A DNA stretch of 64,000 nt, from positions 1-64,000 of the forward strand of contig CAKOTK010000008.1 in assembly GCA_934120135.1 (NCBI GenBank), written 5' to 3'. Position 1 is the stretch's first letter, and every line of letters begins with the position of its first letter. This DNA comes from an uncultured Clostridia bacterium. GTDB lineage: Bacteria; Bacillota; Clostridia; TANB77; CAG-508. The translations under genes and the position numbers were made by a program. Shown here one piece after another: positions 57,001 through 64,000 of this stretch. Under the pieces are notes generated by a model. It saw only the letters and a program-made list of their open reading frames with translations, was not told the DNA's origin and did not search any database.

Positions 57001-58418
57001 CTAATTTTATATATTACTTTATCACCATTGTTCACTGTTAATGGATTTTTTGGATGTACTTTATTAGCTGTTGTTGTGTCTCCACTAACTAGTTTAGTTA
57101 ATTCTGAGGCATCTATTTGTGGTGTTCTATCAATTGATGGTGCTTGGCCATTTATTGATATTATAAATTTTCTTAATGCTAAATCAAAGTATTTTTCCTC
57201 TTCTTTTATAACTGTTTTGCTGTCTGAAAAGTCTACTTTTTCTTTTTCAACCTTAACAACAGGTTGGTCTTTAGTAGGATCTGGATTTTCTACTGACCAA
57301 TATGTTGATTTTGTTGTTGTATATGAACCTGATATTTCAAGCTTAATTGATTCAATATTTGCACTTATTGGTACAGAAATATAAAAATTTTGTCCAACTA
57401 ATTCTTTAAGTGTTGCATTTGTTTGCTTTTTATTTGAATCTAATAATGTTATATTTGAAACCTCATTATCATTTTGGTCTAAAAATTTTGCATTAAAAGA
57501 ATAAGCTATATTTCCTTGTCTTTGTAGTGTGAATGGTCCAACTACATAATTATTTCCATCTTTTACAATTTTGGCATCTGTTTCAGCTATCTTTATTGGG
57601 CTTGGTGTCACAGCGCTATTATCAATAGTATATGTAAAATTTGTTTCTTGTGGAGTTTGTACTAAATAGTCAAATAATGCTTGACAAGCATTTGCTCTAT
57701 CCCATCCGTCATCTCCAAAATTAATCAATGATTTAAATGTACTATTCTCAGTTCCTTGTACAGTATTTAACCAAAAATCAATACTAGTAACATGGTATGC
57801 ATCTCCTTCAGGATTTGTATAATACCATACTGCTAATTGTTGTACTGCATCTATATCATCATCAGTTAAAAGTTCCAATTTACTGATTGTTACGTCTGGA
57901 TTTCCAGATTTTTTTGCATACTCAGCTGCAGCATCCAACAAGTTCTTTTTATCCTGAACTGCTCTATTAGCTTCTTCTGTTGTTGGATTTGTTTTTGGTG
58001 CTACGTAACAATTATCTAATATCCATAACAATGCCTTATATTCTTTACTTGATGTATCTGGTAAAACATTTTTATATTGATCTGGTGTTATGCTATCTGG
58101 GTCTTTTAAATTAAAATATTGTGTGTAATGTGTTTCTTGAGGTACTCCTGATACATAATCACTAGAACCAAATCCTGGTCCACCTTTTAAACAATATATT
58201 GTACTGTTTAATCCCTTATCATTACCATTTCCATCTGTTTCATAAATTTTCCATACATTTTTGTTATTGCTTGCTAATTTGTACCCATAGCCTGAATTTC
58301 TTAATAATTTAATATTAAGATACATACTGCCTGTAGCTGCTTTAACTGTTGTAAACAAGCTAAATATGCAAGTTGTCAAAAACAAAATTGTTATAAATAT
58401 TATTCCTTTTCTTCTCAT
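54054..58418 (-). CDS. Large surface adhesin with Cys-Gln thioester domain and DUF11-type repeats
   Basis: 1454 residues. Seen: signal peptide (1-28), a thioester-type domain with Cys in TIYCLKGGPGFG and Gln in AVQQLAVWYYTN (TQxA-like), then five DUF11-type repeats starting DLALRKFI, each with a YxIRVYNEG core and ending in acidic EDDDDFE. Repeats 1 and 2 are nearly identical. C-terminus: a membrane segment and KKYVI, but no LPxTG-like motif (TATGNAPTY instead). Thioester domains are known to form covalent bonds with host ligands, so this is probably a host- or surface-binding protein. Promoter at 58456-58484. Confidence 0.87.
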   Translation of the reverse strand: MRRKGIIFITILFLTTCIFSLFTTVKAATGSMYLNIKLLRNSGYGYKLASNNKNVWKIYETDGNGNDKGLNSTIYCLKGGPGFGSSDYVSGVPQETHYTQYFNLKDPDSITPDQYKNVLPDTSSKEYKALLWILDNCYVAPKTNPTTEEANRAVQDKKNLLDAAAEYAKKSGNPDVTISKLELLTDDDIDAVQQLAVWYYTNPEGDAYHVTSIDFWLNTVQGTENSTFKSLINFGDDGWDRANACQALFDYLVQTPQETNFTYTIDNSAVTPSPIKIAETDAKIVKDGNNYVVGPFTLQRQGNIAYSFNAKFLDQNDNEVSNITLLDSNKKQTNATLKELVGQNFYISVPISANIESIKLEISGSYTTTKSTYWSVENPDPTKDQPVVKVEKEKVDFSDSKTVIKEEEKYFDLALRKFIISINGQAPSIDRTPQIDASELTKLVSGDTTTANKVHPKNPLTVNNGDKVIYKIRIYNEGNIDGYATEITDYLPSGLEFIPGSESTINQTYGWTNPSGDGKTIKTDYLADKLITAFNGTELNYLDVEIECKVVAPAQSTDQKLKNIAEITGHKDKDGNESIIDRDSQPNDVDLNNYERISQEDDDDFEELIMGGKHFDLALRKFIISINGQAPSVDRTPQIDASELAKLANGDITTVNKVHPKDPLTVTTGDKVIYKIRVYNEGEVDGYVTELTDYLPSGLELVPNTESTINQTYGWTNPSGDGKTIKTSYLADKLIEAFNGTELKYVDVEVECKVIAPTQSTDQRLKNIAEITAHKDKDGNETVIDRDSQPDNVKIDNYGTTSQEDDDDFEDLIMFGKYFDLALRKFVTAVNNKEITNREPQVVLDSLKDGSSTTATYNHPKTPVSVYNGDTVTYTIRVYNEGQVDGYVTEITDHLPPQLEFIVDDDLNAKYGWILSEDGRTVKTNITSSTTTSSASRDQIYENRTNNTDKVLLKAFDGNVLDYIDVKIKCKVKDNISLYEKITNIADITDFTDKDGNTVIDRDSQKSNVVIPTDATLPTYKDTEIERGDAYIAGQQDDDDFEKLILKKFDLALRKFITGVNEKEITNRAPVFTKTADGKYEYVHPKNPVEVANGNTVVYTLRIFNEGNVAGYAEEVKDNLPEGLEFLPENTINTAFKWKMYKEDGTETTDVKEAKYIKTDYLSKANETVEGNNLLKAFDPETMTMPDYKDIKIAFKVTEPNTSDRIIINTAEIANDADEDGNDVDDVDSTPDNNVSEEDDQDIEKIKVKYFDLALKKWVTESIVTYNGKTTITKTGHTGDENPEPPAKVEIRSDRINKTTVKFKFSIKITNEGEIEGYAKEIIDYIPEGLKFVAEDNPKWRLTDDGKVLTDQLKDVLIKPGESQTVEIILTWINGKNNMGLKTNWAEIYEDYNEYDSPDIDSTPGNDKKGEDDIDEAPVILTTATGNAPTYATLALASISMIAGGVILIKKYVI

Positions 58419-58455
58419 TGATTTACCTTCCTTTTAGTTATAATATTATACTTAT

Positions 58456-58484
58456 ATTTTACTTTCGTATTTTATCAATGTCAA
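58456..58484 (-). promoter_or_regulatory. Promoter of the thioester adhesin
   Basis: -35 TTGACA (58484-58479), 17-bp spacer, -10 TAAAAT (58461-58456). In the stretch 58485-58684 I see no gene or clear signal. Confidence 0.8.
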
Positions 58485-58684
58485 TAGCAGTTTTTTCCTA
58501 TGTTACATACATTTTTGTAGCCTTATTTTTTATACTTACGGATATACATTTTCCGTTTTTTAATTAAACTTTTACGCATTATATTACAATTATATTACAT
58601 TTTTGTAACATTTTCAAGTTTTTTTATAGTTAAATTGGCGTTTTATTAAGTTTCCGTAGGAATTCATCAATTTATTCTATAAAA

Positions 58685-58716
58685 AAACAATGAAACTTAA
58701 TAAAATTTCATTGTTT
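58685..58716. terminator. Terminator after the tRNA genes
   Basis: AACAATGAAA pairs with TTTCATTGTT (58686-58695 and 58706-58715), with T runs on both strands. Confidence 0.8.
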
Positions 58717-58726
58717 TTTTATTTTT

Positions 58727-58800
58727 TGGAGGCGCCTATCGGAATCGAACCGATGATCAGAGTTTTGCAGACTCGTGCCTTACCGCTTGGCTAAGGCGCC
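58727..58800 (-). tRNA. tRNA-Cys (GCA)
   Basis: Acceptor stem GGCGCCT/AGGCGCC, anticodon loop CTGCAAA giving GCA, T-loop GGTTCGATTCC and an encoded CCA end. 74 bases including CCA. Confidence 0.95.
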
Positions 58801-58818
58801 ACAACTTAATATATAAAA

Positions 58819-58894
58819 TGGAGCGGGAAACGGGGCTCAAACCCGCGACCTCTGCCTTGGCAAGGCAGCGCTCTATCAACTGAGCTATTCCCGC
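58819..58894 (-). tRNA. tRNA-Gly (GCC)
   Basis: Acceptor stem GCGGGAA/TTCCCGC, anticodon stem CTGCC/GGCAG with loop TTGCCAA giving GCC, T-loop GGGTTTGAGCCCC, encoded CCA. 76 bases. It reads GGC and GGU, relevant because GGU follows the skipped C at three of the five CGG sites. Confidence 0.95.
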
Positions 58895-58943
58895 ATATGC
58901 TTTTTTCAAAGCATATTTATAATAACAAATTTTTAATAAAAAG

Positions 58944-60227
58944 TCAAGGTACTAATGATAAAAAATCTATAAAATAATCAAATATATTCTTTTTTTCTAT
59001 AATTTGCTTATTTTTTATATTTAAATTTGCTATTGTTTTTTCATTTATCTGTACTTTTGCACTTCCTATAATTTTTCCTTCCTCTACTGGAGCTTCTAAA
59101 TAATAAAGTGAATTTATCTCTATTTTCACATTATCAATATCTGTTCTCTTTACTGCAATTTTGGAATAGTCTAAGTTTTCAATCTCTAAATTTATGTTTT
59201 TTTGTTTTGCTTTATTTATATATATGCGCTTTTCATTTAAATATTTCCAATTTTCAAATTGTTCTTTAATATTTTTTTCAATATCAATTACTTCATAATT
59301 TTTATATGCATATTCAATTAATTTTATACTATCTAATGTTCTAATTTTTTTAGTATCTGCGCCTAGTACTACTGTTATAATATCTAAATCATCTCTTTTG
59401 CACGCTGTTACTAAACATCTACCCGCACCATTTGTAAAGCCGGTTTTTACACCATATACCCCATTTAAGCTACCTAATAGCTCATTTGTATTTACTATTA
59501 AACTACTTCTAGCATTTATTGTAATGTTATAACTTTTTGAATTTACAATTTCTTTGAATTTTGGTATATTGAGTGCATAATCTGCCATACATGCAAGTTC
59601 ATATGCTGTTGTATAATGTTTATCTTGATCTAATCCATGTGGAGTTACAAAGTGACTATTTACTAGTCCCATTTCACTTGCCTTTTTATTCATCAAATCA
59701 GCAAAGCCTTCTATTCCTCCGCCAACATGCTCTGCTAAAGCTACGGCTGCGTCATTTCCAGACTTTAGCATTAATCCATATAGCAAATCATGTACTGTAA
59801 TTTTATCATTTGTTTTTAACCCTAATCTGGACCCTCCTGTTCCAGCTGATTTTTTGCTTATTGTTACAATGTCATTTAAATTTGAATTTTCCAGCACCAC
59901 TATTGCTGTCATTATTTTAGTAGTACTTGCCATTGGCACTTGTTTAAGTCCATTTTTTTCATATAATATTGTTTTTGAATTTCTATCAAATATTAGCCCA
60001 ATTCTTGCATTTAATTTAGGTTCATCTGTAGTTTTGGCAACTGTTTCAATTGTTTCTTTTTTTATTTCATTTATATCTATTATTTCATTGTCATCTATAT
60101 TGGCATATGACACAGTGTTTATAGCTAATATAGTAGCTAATAAAAAAGCAAGCGTTATCTTTTTTATGATATTGCCACCATTTTTAAAAGGGTGCTTTTT
60201 GACCCCGTCCCCAAAATCACCTTTCAT
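58944..60227 (-). CDS. dacF: D-alanyl-D-alanine carboxypeptidase (DacF/PBP5 type)
   Basis: Trims the terminal D-Ala from stem peptides outside the membrane. Seen: signal peptide core (ITLAFLLATILAINTVSYA), SxxK in MASTTKIMTAIVVLE, SxN in KSGNDAAVALAEHVGG, KTG in GVKTGFTNGAG, and a C-terminal PBP5-like beta domain. 427 residues. The first about 19 residues (MKGDFGDGVKKHPFKNGGN) come partly from a copy of the GGGGACGGGGTC repeat (60191-60212), so the start seems remodelled; no other start codon lies in frame before the signal core. Its ribosome site AAAGGTG lies in the terminator arm of the gene upstream. Confidence 0.92.
   Translation of the reverse strand: MKGDFGDGVKKHPFKNGGNIIKKITLAFLLATILAINTVSYANIDDNEIIDINEIKKETIETVAKTTDEPKLNARIGLIFDRNSKTILYEKNGLKQVPMASTTKIMTAIVVLENSNLNDIVTISKKSAGTGGSRLGLKTNDKITVHDLLYGLMLKSGNDAAVALAEHVGGGIEGFADLMNKKASEMGLVNSHFVTPHGLDQDKHYTTAYELACMADYALNIPKFKEIVNSKSYNITINARSSLIVNTNELLGSLNGVYGVKTGFTNGAGRCLVTACKRDDLDIITVVLGADTKKIRTLDSIKLIEYAYKNYEVIDIEKNIKEQFENWKYLNEKRIYINKAKQKNINLEIENLDYSKIAVKRTDIDNVKIEINSLYYLEAPVEEGKIIGSAKVQINEKTIANLNIKNKQIIEKKNIFDYFIDFLSLVP
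60191..60212. repeat. Single arm of the 49.9-kb repeat element inside the dacF start
   Basis: 22 bases identical to 49925-49946, here coding residues 6-12 of dacF. Confidence 0.85.
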
Positions 60228-60268
60228 AAAAAATCACCTTTTACATTATATTTGTAAAGGTGATTTTT
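60228..60268 (-). terminator. Terminator of the gene upstream, covering the dacF ribosome site
   Basis: AAAAATCACCTTTTAC and GTAAAGGTGATTTTT pair around about 9 bases; six T follow on the minus strand, directly before the dacF ATG. Read-through transcripts would hide the dacF ribosome site. Confidence 0.7.
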
Positions 60269-60281
60269 ATGAATAATTTAA

Positions 60282-61562
60282 TTATCTTCTGGCGTCTCTT
60301 GCTTCTGCATCTCCCCATGGTGTTCTTTCTTCTGGTTCTTCTTCTCTTTCTTCTTGCTTTACTTCTTTTATTTCTTCGTTTACTCTTTCCTTTGCTTGTT
60401 TTTCGGTAAGAGCTTCTTCTCCAATCATATGGTTAAAAATTGCCACAGCTTCAATCTTTTGATAACCTTGATTTATAAATCCGTCTATTATTTCATCAGC
60501 ATGTTGCATTAGGTACACTCTATCATATTGAATTTCATCTTGTGGTTTTCCTACATTTTCCATAGATTCATATGAACTAGTTTCTTTATCTGGGTCTGCC
60601 ATTCCTGTTTTCATAGATGTTTCTTCATTTACTTGTGCACTATTATAGTCTCTACCTCTAACTTCAATGTCGTGTGCTGCCCATTCTCCATTTCTTCCTT
60701 GTCTTGCTTCTTCTATGTCCATATATCCATATTGGTCAAATTTTATATTTATTCTAACATCCCTTACATCCTGATCTCTTTTAGTTAGGTTTTGTGTTCT
60801 CATTACTTGTTGTGGAGTTTCTCTTGTTACAGGGTTACCATCTTTGCCAATAGATATTGTTTCTTGTCTAAATGATGTATTTGATGGTTGAATATATTTT
60901 GATGGTTGTAATTCTCCATTTTCATCAATATATTCTGCTTTTACTTTTCCATCATTGTCACGACTGAAAATTAAATTTCTTTCTATTTCTGGATGATCTT
61001 TGTACAAATTGCTATTGTCTCTAACTATTAATACATTATTTGTTGGAATTCCTTTTTGTTTTGCAATTTCTTGTTCTTGTGAATTGTCATCTTGACTTTT
61101 TTCTTCTTCTTGCTTTTGCTCTATTTTCTTTCCTTTTTGTTCTTGTTTTTCAACCTCTTTTTCTAATTCATCATGTTCTAGTGATATATCTTCTTCTCTT
61201 AGCTTTTCTGGTAATTCTAATGTGGCTTCGTCTAATTTTAGTATTTCAAAGAATTTCTTATATTCTTGCTTTAATAATTCTATATATTCTGGTGCAAATT
61301 GTACCTTTCCTTTTTCGTTTACAGTTGCAATTAACTCTCCATCTTTATTATAAATTTCAAAAGTTTCTACTTGATTTTTTCCTTTTGTTTTTTGTAATTT
61401 AGTTACAAATATATCATTTTCTATAAATTTTGCAGAATCAAATGTGAATTCTTTATAATATGTTATGTTTGAAATTGCAGTGTCTTTTCCTTCTCTTTCT
61501 GCTATTTGTGTATAGATTTCTGCCATTGTTTGTTTTATTTCTTCTGGTTGTTTTTGTTCCAT
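60282..61562 (-). CDS. Charged cytoplasmic protein of unknown function
   Basis: 426 residues from ATG 61562, chosen for AAGGAGATTGG. No signal or membrane segment. A Glu/Lys/Gln coiled-coil stretch (about 110-170) is followed by a region with QPSKYIQPSNTSFRQETISIG, GEWAAHDIEVRGRDYNSA and a helical end (EIIDGFINQGYQKIEAVAIFN), then an acidic tail. Family not recognised. It sits with the CwlT-like and TcpC-like genes and may belong to the same mobile element. Confidence 0.7.
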   Translation of the reverse strand: MEQKQPEEIKQTMAEIYTQIAEREGKDTAISNITYYKEFTFDSAKFIENDIFVTKLQKTKGKNQVETFEIYNKDGELIATVNEKGKVQFAPEYIELLKQEYKKFFEILKLDEATLELPEKLREEDISLEHDELEKEVEKQEQKGKKIEQKQEEEKSQDDNSQEQEIAKQKGIPTNNVLIVRDNSNLYKDHPEIERNLIFSRDNDGKVKAEYIDENGELQPSKYIQPSNTSFRQETISIGKDGNPVTRETPQQVMRTQNLTKRDQDVRDVRINIKFDQYGYMDIEEARQGRNGEWAAHDIEVRGRDYNSAQVNEETSMKTGMADPDKETSSYESMENVGKPQDEIQYDRVYLMQHADEIIDGFINQGYQKIEAVAIFNHMIGEEALTEKQAKERVNEEIKEVKQEEREEEPEERTPWGDAEARDARR

Positions 61563-61646
61563 AACCAATCTCCTTATTTTCTTCATTTTTACTATTATAC
61601 CACATAATAAAAAACTTGTGAAGATTTATTCTCCACAAGTTTTGCG

Positions 61647-62924
61647 CTATACTCCAAATGACATTACAAAATCTGTACCTTCTTTTAGTTGCATTACAAA
61701 TGTTTTTGTTATACTGCTTATTCCATCATTGTCAGTTATTTTTATATCATATAAATATACTTCATTTTGTTTCTTAGCATTGCTTGCAGATATTTTATTT
61801 TTCTCAAAGAAATTAGTCTTTATATATGTTTGAAAATCTGCTAATGTTTTGAAATTATTAGCTTTAAATGTATTGTCCAGTTTATTATATACATATCTAT
61901 AGTCTTTATCATTTATAGCTGTAAAACATCTTTGTATATTTAAAAGTACTTTTTCTTCATCTGATGCATCAGTGTATTTTTCTGTAAATTCCGGTATATC
62001 TATTGTATAAGTATCTAACAATGTTGTAAAGTTCATTACACCATTTTCGTTGAATATATAATATCTATCTTGGTTATCAATACATACATATTGGCTATAA
62101 TCTGTATAATTATATACTTTATATGCTTTAAGTGTAATATCCTTTAGTTTGTTATCATTTACATATTTTATATATTCATTAACATTACCAAATTTTTGTT
62201 GTCTGTATTGAGCATCTAATAATTCATATGATTTTTGTGTATCGTATTTTAAGTGTTTCAAAAAAGTATTAAAATATCTTTCTGCTGTACTATCTTTTGA
62301 TATAGGTGTCATCTTATATGTATTATTTTCATTTTTTTCTATTTGTTTATGTTCAATTGCACATGAGTCACCTATTTTTAGTTTATCATATCCAAGATTT
62401 TGCATATATTTATATGGCATTACCTCAAATGTTAAATTTTGTATGTCTATTTGTACCATTAATTTTGTTTCATAACTTTTATTAGTATCTAAATTACAGT
62501 ATGTTAAATTTACTAAATATGACTCTAAATTTATGCTTTCTTTTATTACATACATATCATTTATTAGTACTTCATAATTTTCACTATATTGTACATTTGC
62601 ATCTTTTACTTTATCAACTATGTTGTCAATAGTAATATTGTCATCTTGTACATATTTATTAGATATAATATTAATTAATTCACTTTTTCTTTCACCAACA
62701 ACATAGTTTATATATTCTTCTGCTATTCTACTGGTTGCAAAACTATTAGTCCTATTATTTGCATACTCTACTATATGTGTGTCTGATATTATTATCTCAT
62801 CTGATTTTCCTTCTAATGATTCGTTTAGATTTTGTATGTTGTTTTTTCCTGCTAACAATAGAATTACTAATACTATTGTAATAATAATTATTATTGATAT
62901 AACAATTGCTATTATTTTCTTCAT
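61647..62924 (-). CDS. Membrane protein with two NTF2-like segments, possibly TcpC/Orf13-like
   Basis: 425 residues: an N-terminal membrane segment (AIVISIIIIITIVLVILLLA) and, in the extracytoplasmic part, two similar helical segments (AERYFNTFLKHLKYDTQKSY and NIQRCFTAINDKDYRYVYNK), each ending in a NEYIKYVND/FQTYIKTNF motif, as in NTF2-like pairs. TcpC-family conjugation proteins of Tn916-type elements have this plan and are encoded directly after the CwlT hydrolase, as here. The assignment rests on this layout and is uncertain. Confidence 0.5.
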   Translation of the reverse strand: MKKIIAIVISIIIIITIVLVILLLAGKNNIQNLNESLEGKSDEIIISDTHIVEYANNRTNSFATSRIAEEYINYVVGERKSELINIISNKYVQDDNITIDNIVDKVKDANVQYSENYEVLINDMYVIKESINLESYLVNLTYCNLDTNKSYETKLMVQIDIQNLTFEVMPYKYMQNLGYDKLKIGDSCAIEHKQIEKNENNTYKMTPISKDSTAERYFNTFLKHLKYDTQKSYELLDAQYRQQKFGNVNEYIKYVNDNKLKDITLKAYKVYNYTDYSQYVCIDNQDRYYIFNENGVMNFTTLLDTYTIDIPEFTEKYTDASDEEKVLLNIQRCFTAINDKDYRYVYNKLDNTFKANNFKTLADFQTYIKTNFFEKNKISASNAKKQNEVYLYDIKITDNDGISSITKTFVMQLKEGTDFVMSFGV

Positions 62925-62948
62925 ATTTAATCTCCATATTTATTAATA

Positions 62949-64000
62949 TTAGTGTTTTGGTGTTACTAAACCATATGTGAATGGATATGCTCCTCCTGTT
63001 AAGTCTACACCATTCCAGCCCCAACAAACTCCATTATATTGGTTTATCCATGTGTCTAAATCATCAAATGCTACTCCTCCAACATTGTGTGCAACTATTC
63101 CATTTCCAATGTAGATTCCAACGTGTCCATATACACTATGTGAATATCCATATACGGTTGCACCTACTTGTATTTGAGACCAGTCTGTTGATACCCCCCA
63201 TTTTTGACCTGCATGTAATGCACAGTCTGCTGTTGTATATTGTGGGCAAGCTCCTGCTGCATAATATACTTGATAAACCCATGCTTGGCACATTCCTTTC
63301 TCTTGGATACAACCATAAGCTGCTGAATTTTGAGCAACTTCTGCTACTTTAGCTTGAAGTTCATTTCCTCCTGAAGTATATACTGTAATTCCTACAAGTT
63401 CATACATTTCTTTAACAAATTGTGATACTGTGCTTGACCATTCATCTCCTGGTGGACAATATGATTCTCCTATGCTTCCTATGCTAGTGTTTCCACCTGC
63501 AAAGTATGCGCTACCTGTCCCTATTAGTTCTCCAAAGTCTTCTACTGCTACTTTAAAACTTGGGTATTTTCTCCATCCATTCATTGAATCCCCATTGTAA
63601 CTTCCTTTAATGCTAAACCAGTTATATGTTGCTGGTTTTATTGCCGCCCAATTTACTCCACAACTAGATTCCATTTGAGTAACGGCAATAGCAAAAATTG
63701 CATTTACATGGTACCTATTTTGAATACTCATAAAAGCATCTATAGAACTCATTAAATTGCTATATGCTTTACCTGAATATCTTTTACTTATTATTTCTTC
63801 TATTTGTTGTTGTGTAAGTGGTTGTAATGCTCCTGGTTCATCAACTTTTACTATTAGGCCTGCTGATGTAAATTCTGTAAAATCTCTTATTTCAAATATA
63901 CTAAGGTCTAATTCTGTTACTCCATAATTTTTACCAGTATATTTATATAATATATATCGCATAACTTGTTCTAGATTTTGCAATTTTCCATCTTTTTGCA
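62949..64000 (-). CDS. CwlT-like bifunctional wall hydrolase, 5' end beyond the window
   Basis: Incomplete: the frame stays open to the edge (QKDGKLQNLEQ), so the true start is outside. Seen: a glucosaminidase/lysozyme-type domain (YHVNAIFAIAVTQMESSCG, YNWFSIKG, FKVAVEDFGELIG), then a CHAP/NlpC-P60-type domain with Cys in MCQAWVYQVYYAAG and His in YGHVGIYIGNGIVAHN. Such two-domain enzymes open peptidoglycan during conjugation (CwlT, Orf14 of Tn916) or phage entry. Confidence 0.8.
   Translation of the reverse strand, partial: QKDGKLQNLEQVMRYILYKYTGKNYGVTELDLSIFEIRDFTEFTSAGLIVKVDEPGALQPLTQQQIEEIISKRYSGKAYSNLMSSIDAFMSIQNRYHVNAIFAIAVTQMESSCGVNWAAIKPATYNWFSIKGSYNGDSMNGWRKYPSFKVAVEDFGELIGTGSAYFAGGNTSIGSIGESYCPPGDEWSSTVSQFVKEMYELVGITVYTSGGNELQAKVAEVAQNSAAYGCIQEKGMCQAWVYQVYYAAGACPQYTTADCALHAGQKWGVSTDWSQIQVGATVYGYSHSVYGHVGIYIGNGIVAHNVGGVAFDDLDTWINQYNGVCWGWNGVDLTGGAYPFTYGLVTPKH

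Noticed and set aside
54100..57200. Repeated DNA in the adhesin as a possible CRISPR array
   Set aside because: Repeats are long, coding, in frame and encode DUF11-type domains; no short repeat/spacer pattern or cas genes.
58727..58894. tRNA pair as integration site for the 60-64 kb genes
   Set aside because: No integrase or duplicated tRNA end seen near; dacF lies between.

Overview
This window is AT-rich (roughly 30% G+C) chromosomal DNA from a Gram-positive Clostridia-type Firmicute, most likely an uncultured gut lineage. The evidence is a meso-diaminopimelate-type MurE, SpoVD-, GerS- and CwlD-like proteins of spore-former ancestry, a four-subunit pyruvate:ferredoxin oxidoreductase, a WalRK-like two-component pair, sortase and sortase-type surface proteins, and AGGAGG ribosome sites. 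Most genes lie on the minus strand.

Layout. 0.2-3.8 kb: surface cysteine protease with Ig-like repeats and an IPQTG anchor. 3.9-15.6 kb: division and cell-wall cluster read leftwards from an MraZ-controlled promoter (mraZ, rsmH, ftsL, spoVD, murE, mraY, ftsW, murG, topA); murF and murD are absent. 15.7-19.8 kb: prepilin-like FGE-fold protein, Fic toxin with a small antitoxin, sortase, MazF. 19.9-24.2 kb: GerS-like protein, dusB, rodA-minE-minD. 24.4-25.7 kb: a second FGE-fold protein. 25.8-30.4 kb (plus strand): porCDAB and a VWA membrane protein. 30.4-35.4 kb: ferredoxin, RicT/PSP1, holB, lepB, walK, walR. 35.6-41.6 kb: small membrane protein, then an apparent operon lemA - DUF2207 - leucine-rich-repeat membrane protein - radical SAM/SPASM - poly-Asn protein. 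41.7-49.8 kb: one 2701-residue cyclic beta-1,2-glucan synthase-type enzyme. 50-54 kb: two unknown genes, a small RNA, a CwlD-type amidase, a diguanylate cyclase and a membrane beta-sandwich protein. 54-58.4 kb: thioester adhesin. 58.7-58.9 kb: tRNA-Cys and tRNA-Gly. 58.9-64 kb: dacF and a group resembling the end of a conjugative element (CwlT-like hydrolase, TcpC-like protein).

Most notable result. I went through every CGG triplet on the coding strand of each gene. Among about 19,700 codons I found only five in frame, and all five are where a gene breaks by +1: the surface protease, ftsW, dusB (twice) and the VWA gene. In each, skipping the C and reading the next three bases (GGT or GGA, glycine) restores a family-typical protein; in ftsW it restores the conserved GILLNIS tail and puts the stop just before the murG ribosome site. 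This suggests CGG is not read as arginine here and is bypassed by +1 frameshifting. I therefore annotate these four genes as single coding sequences.

Other points: C-termini of the two FGE-fold proteins look like diversity-generating retroelement variable regions; the mraZ-rsmH gap carries a 16-bp-spaced octamer array; MraZ boxes are clear; a (CT)14 tract lies inside a micro-ORF; and a radical SAM enzyme overlaps a possible modified-peptide precursor.
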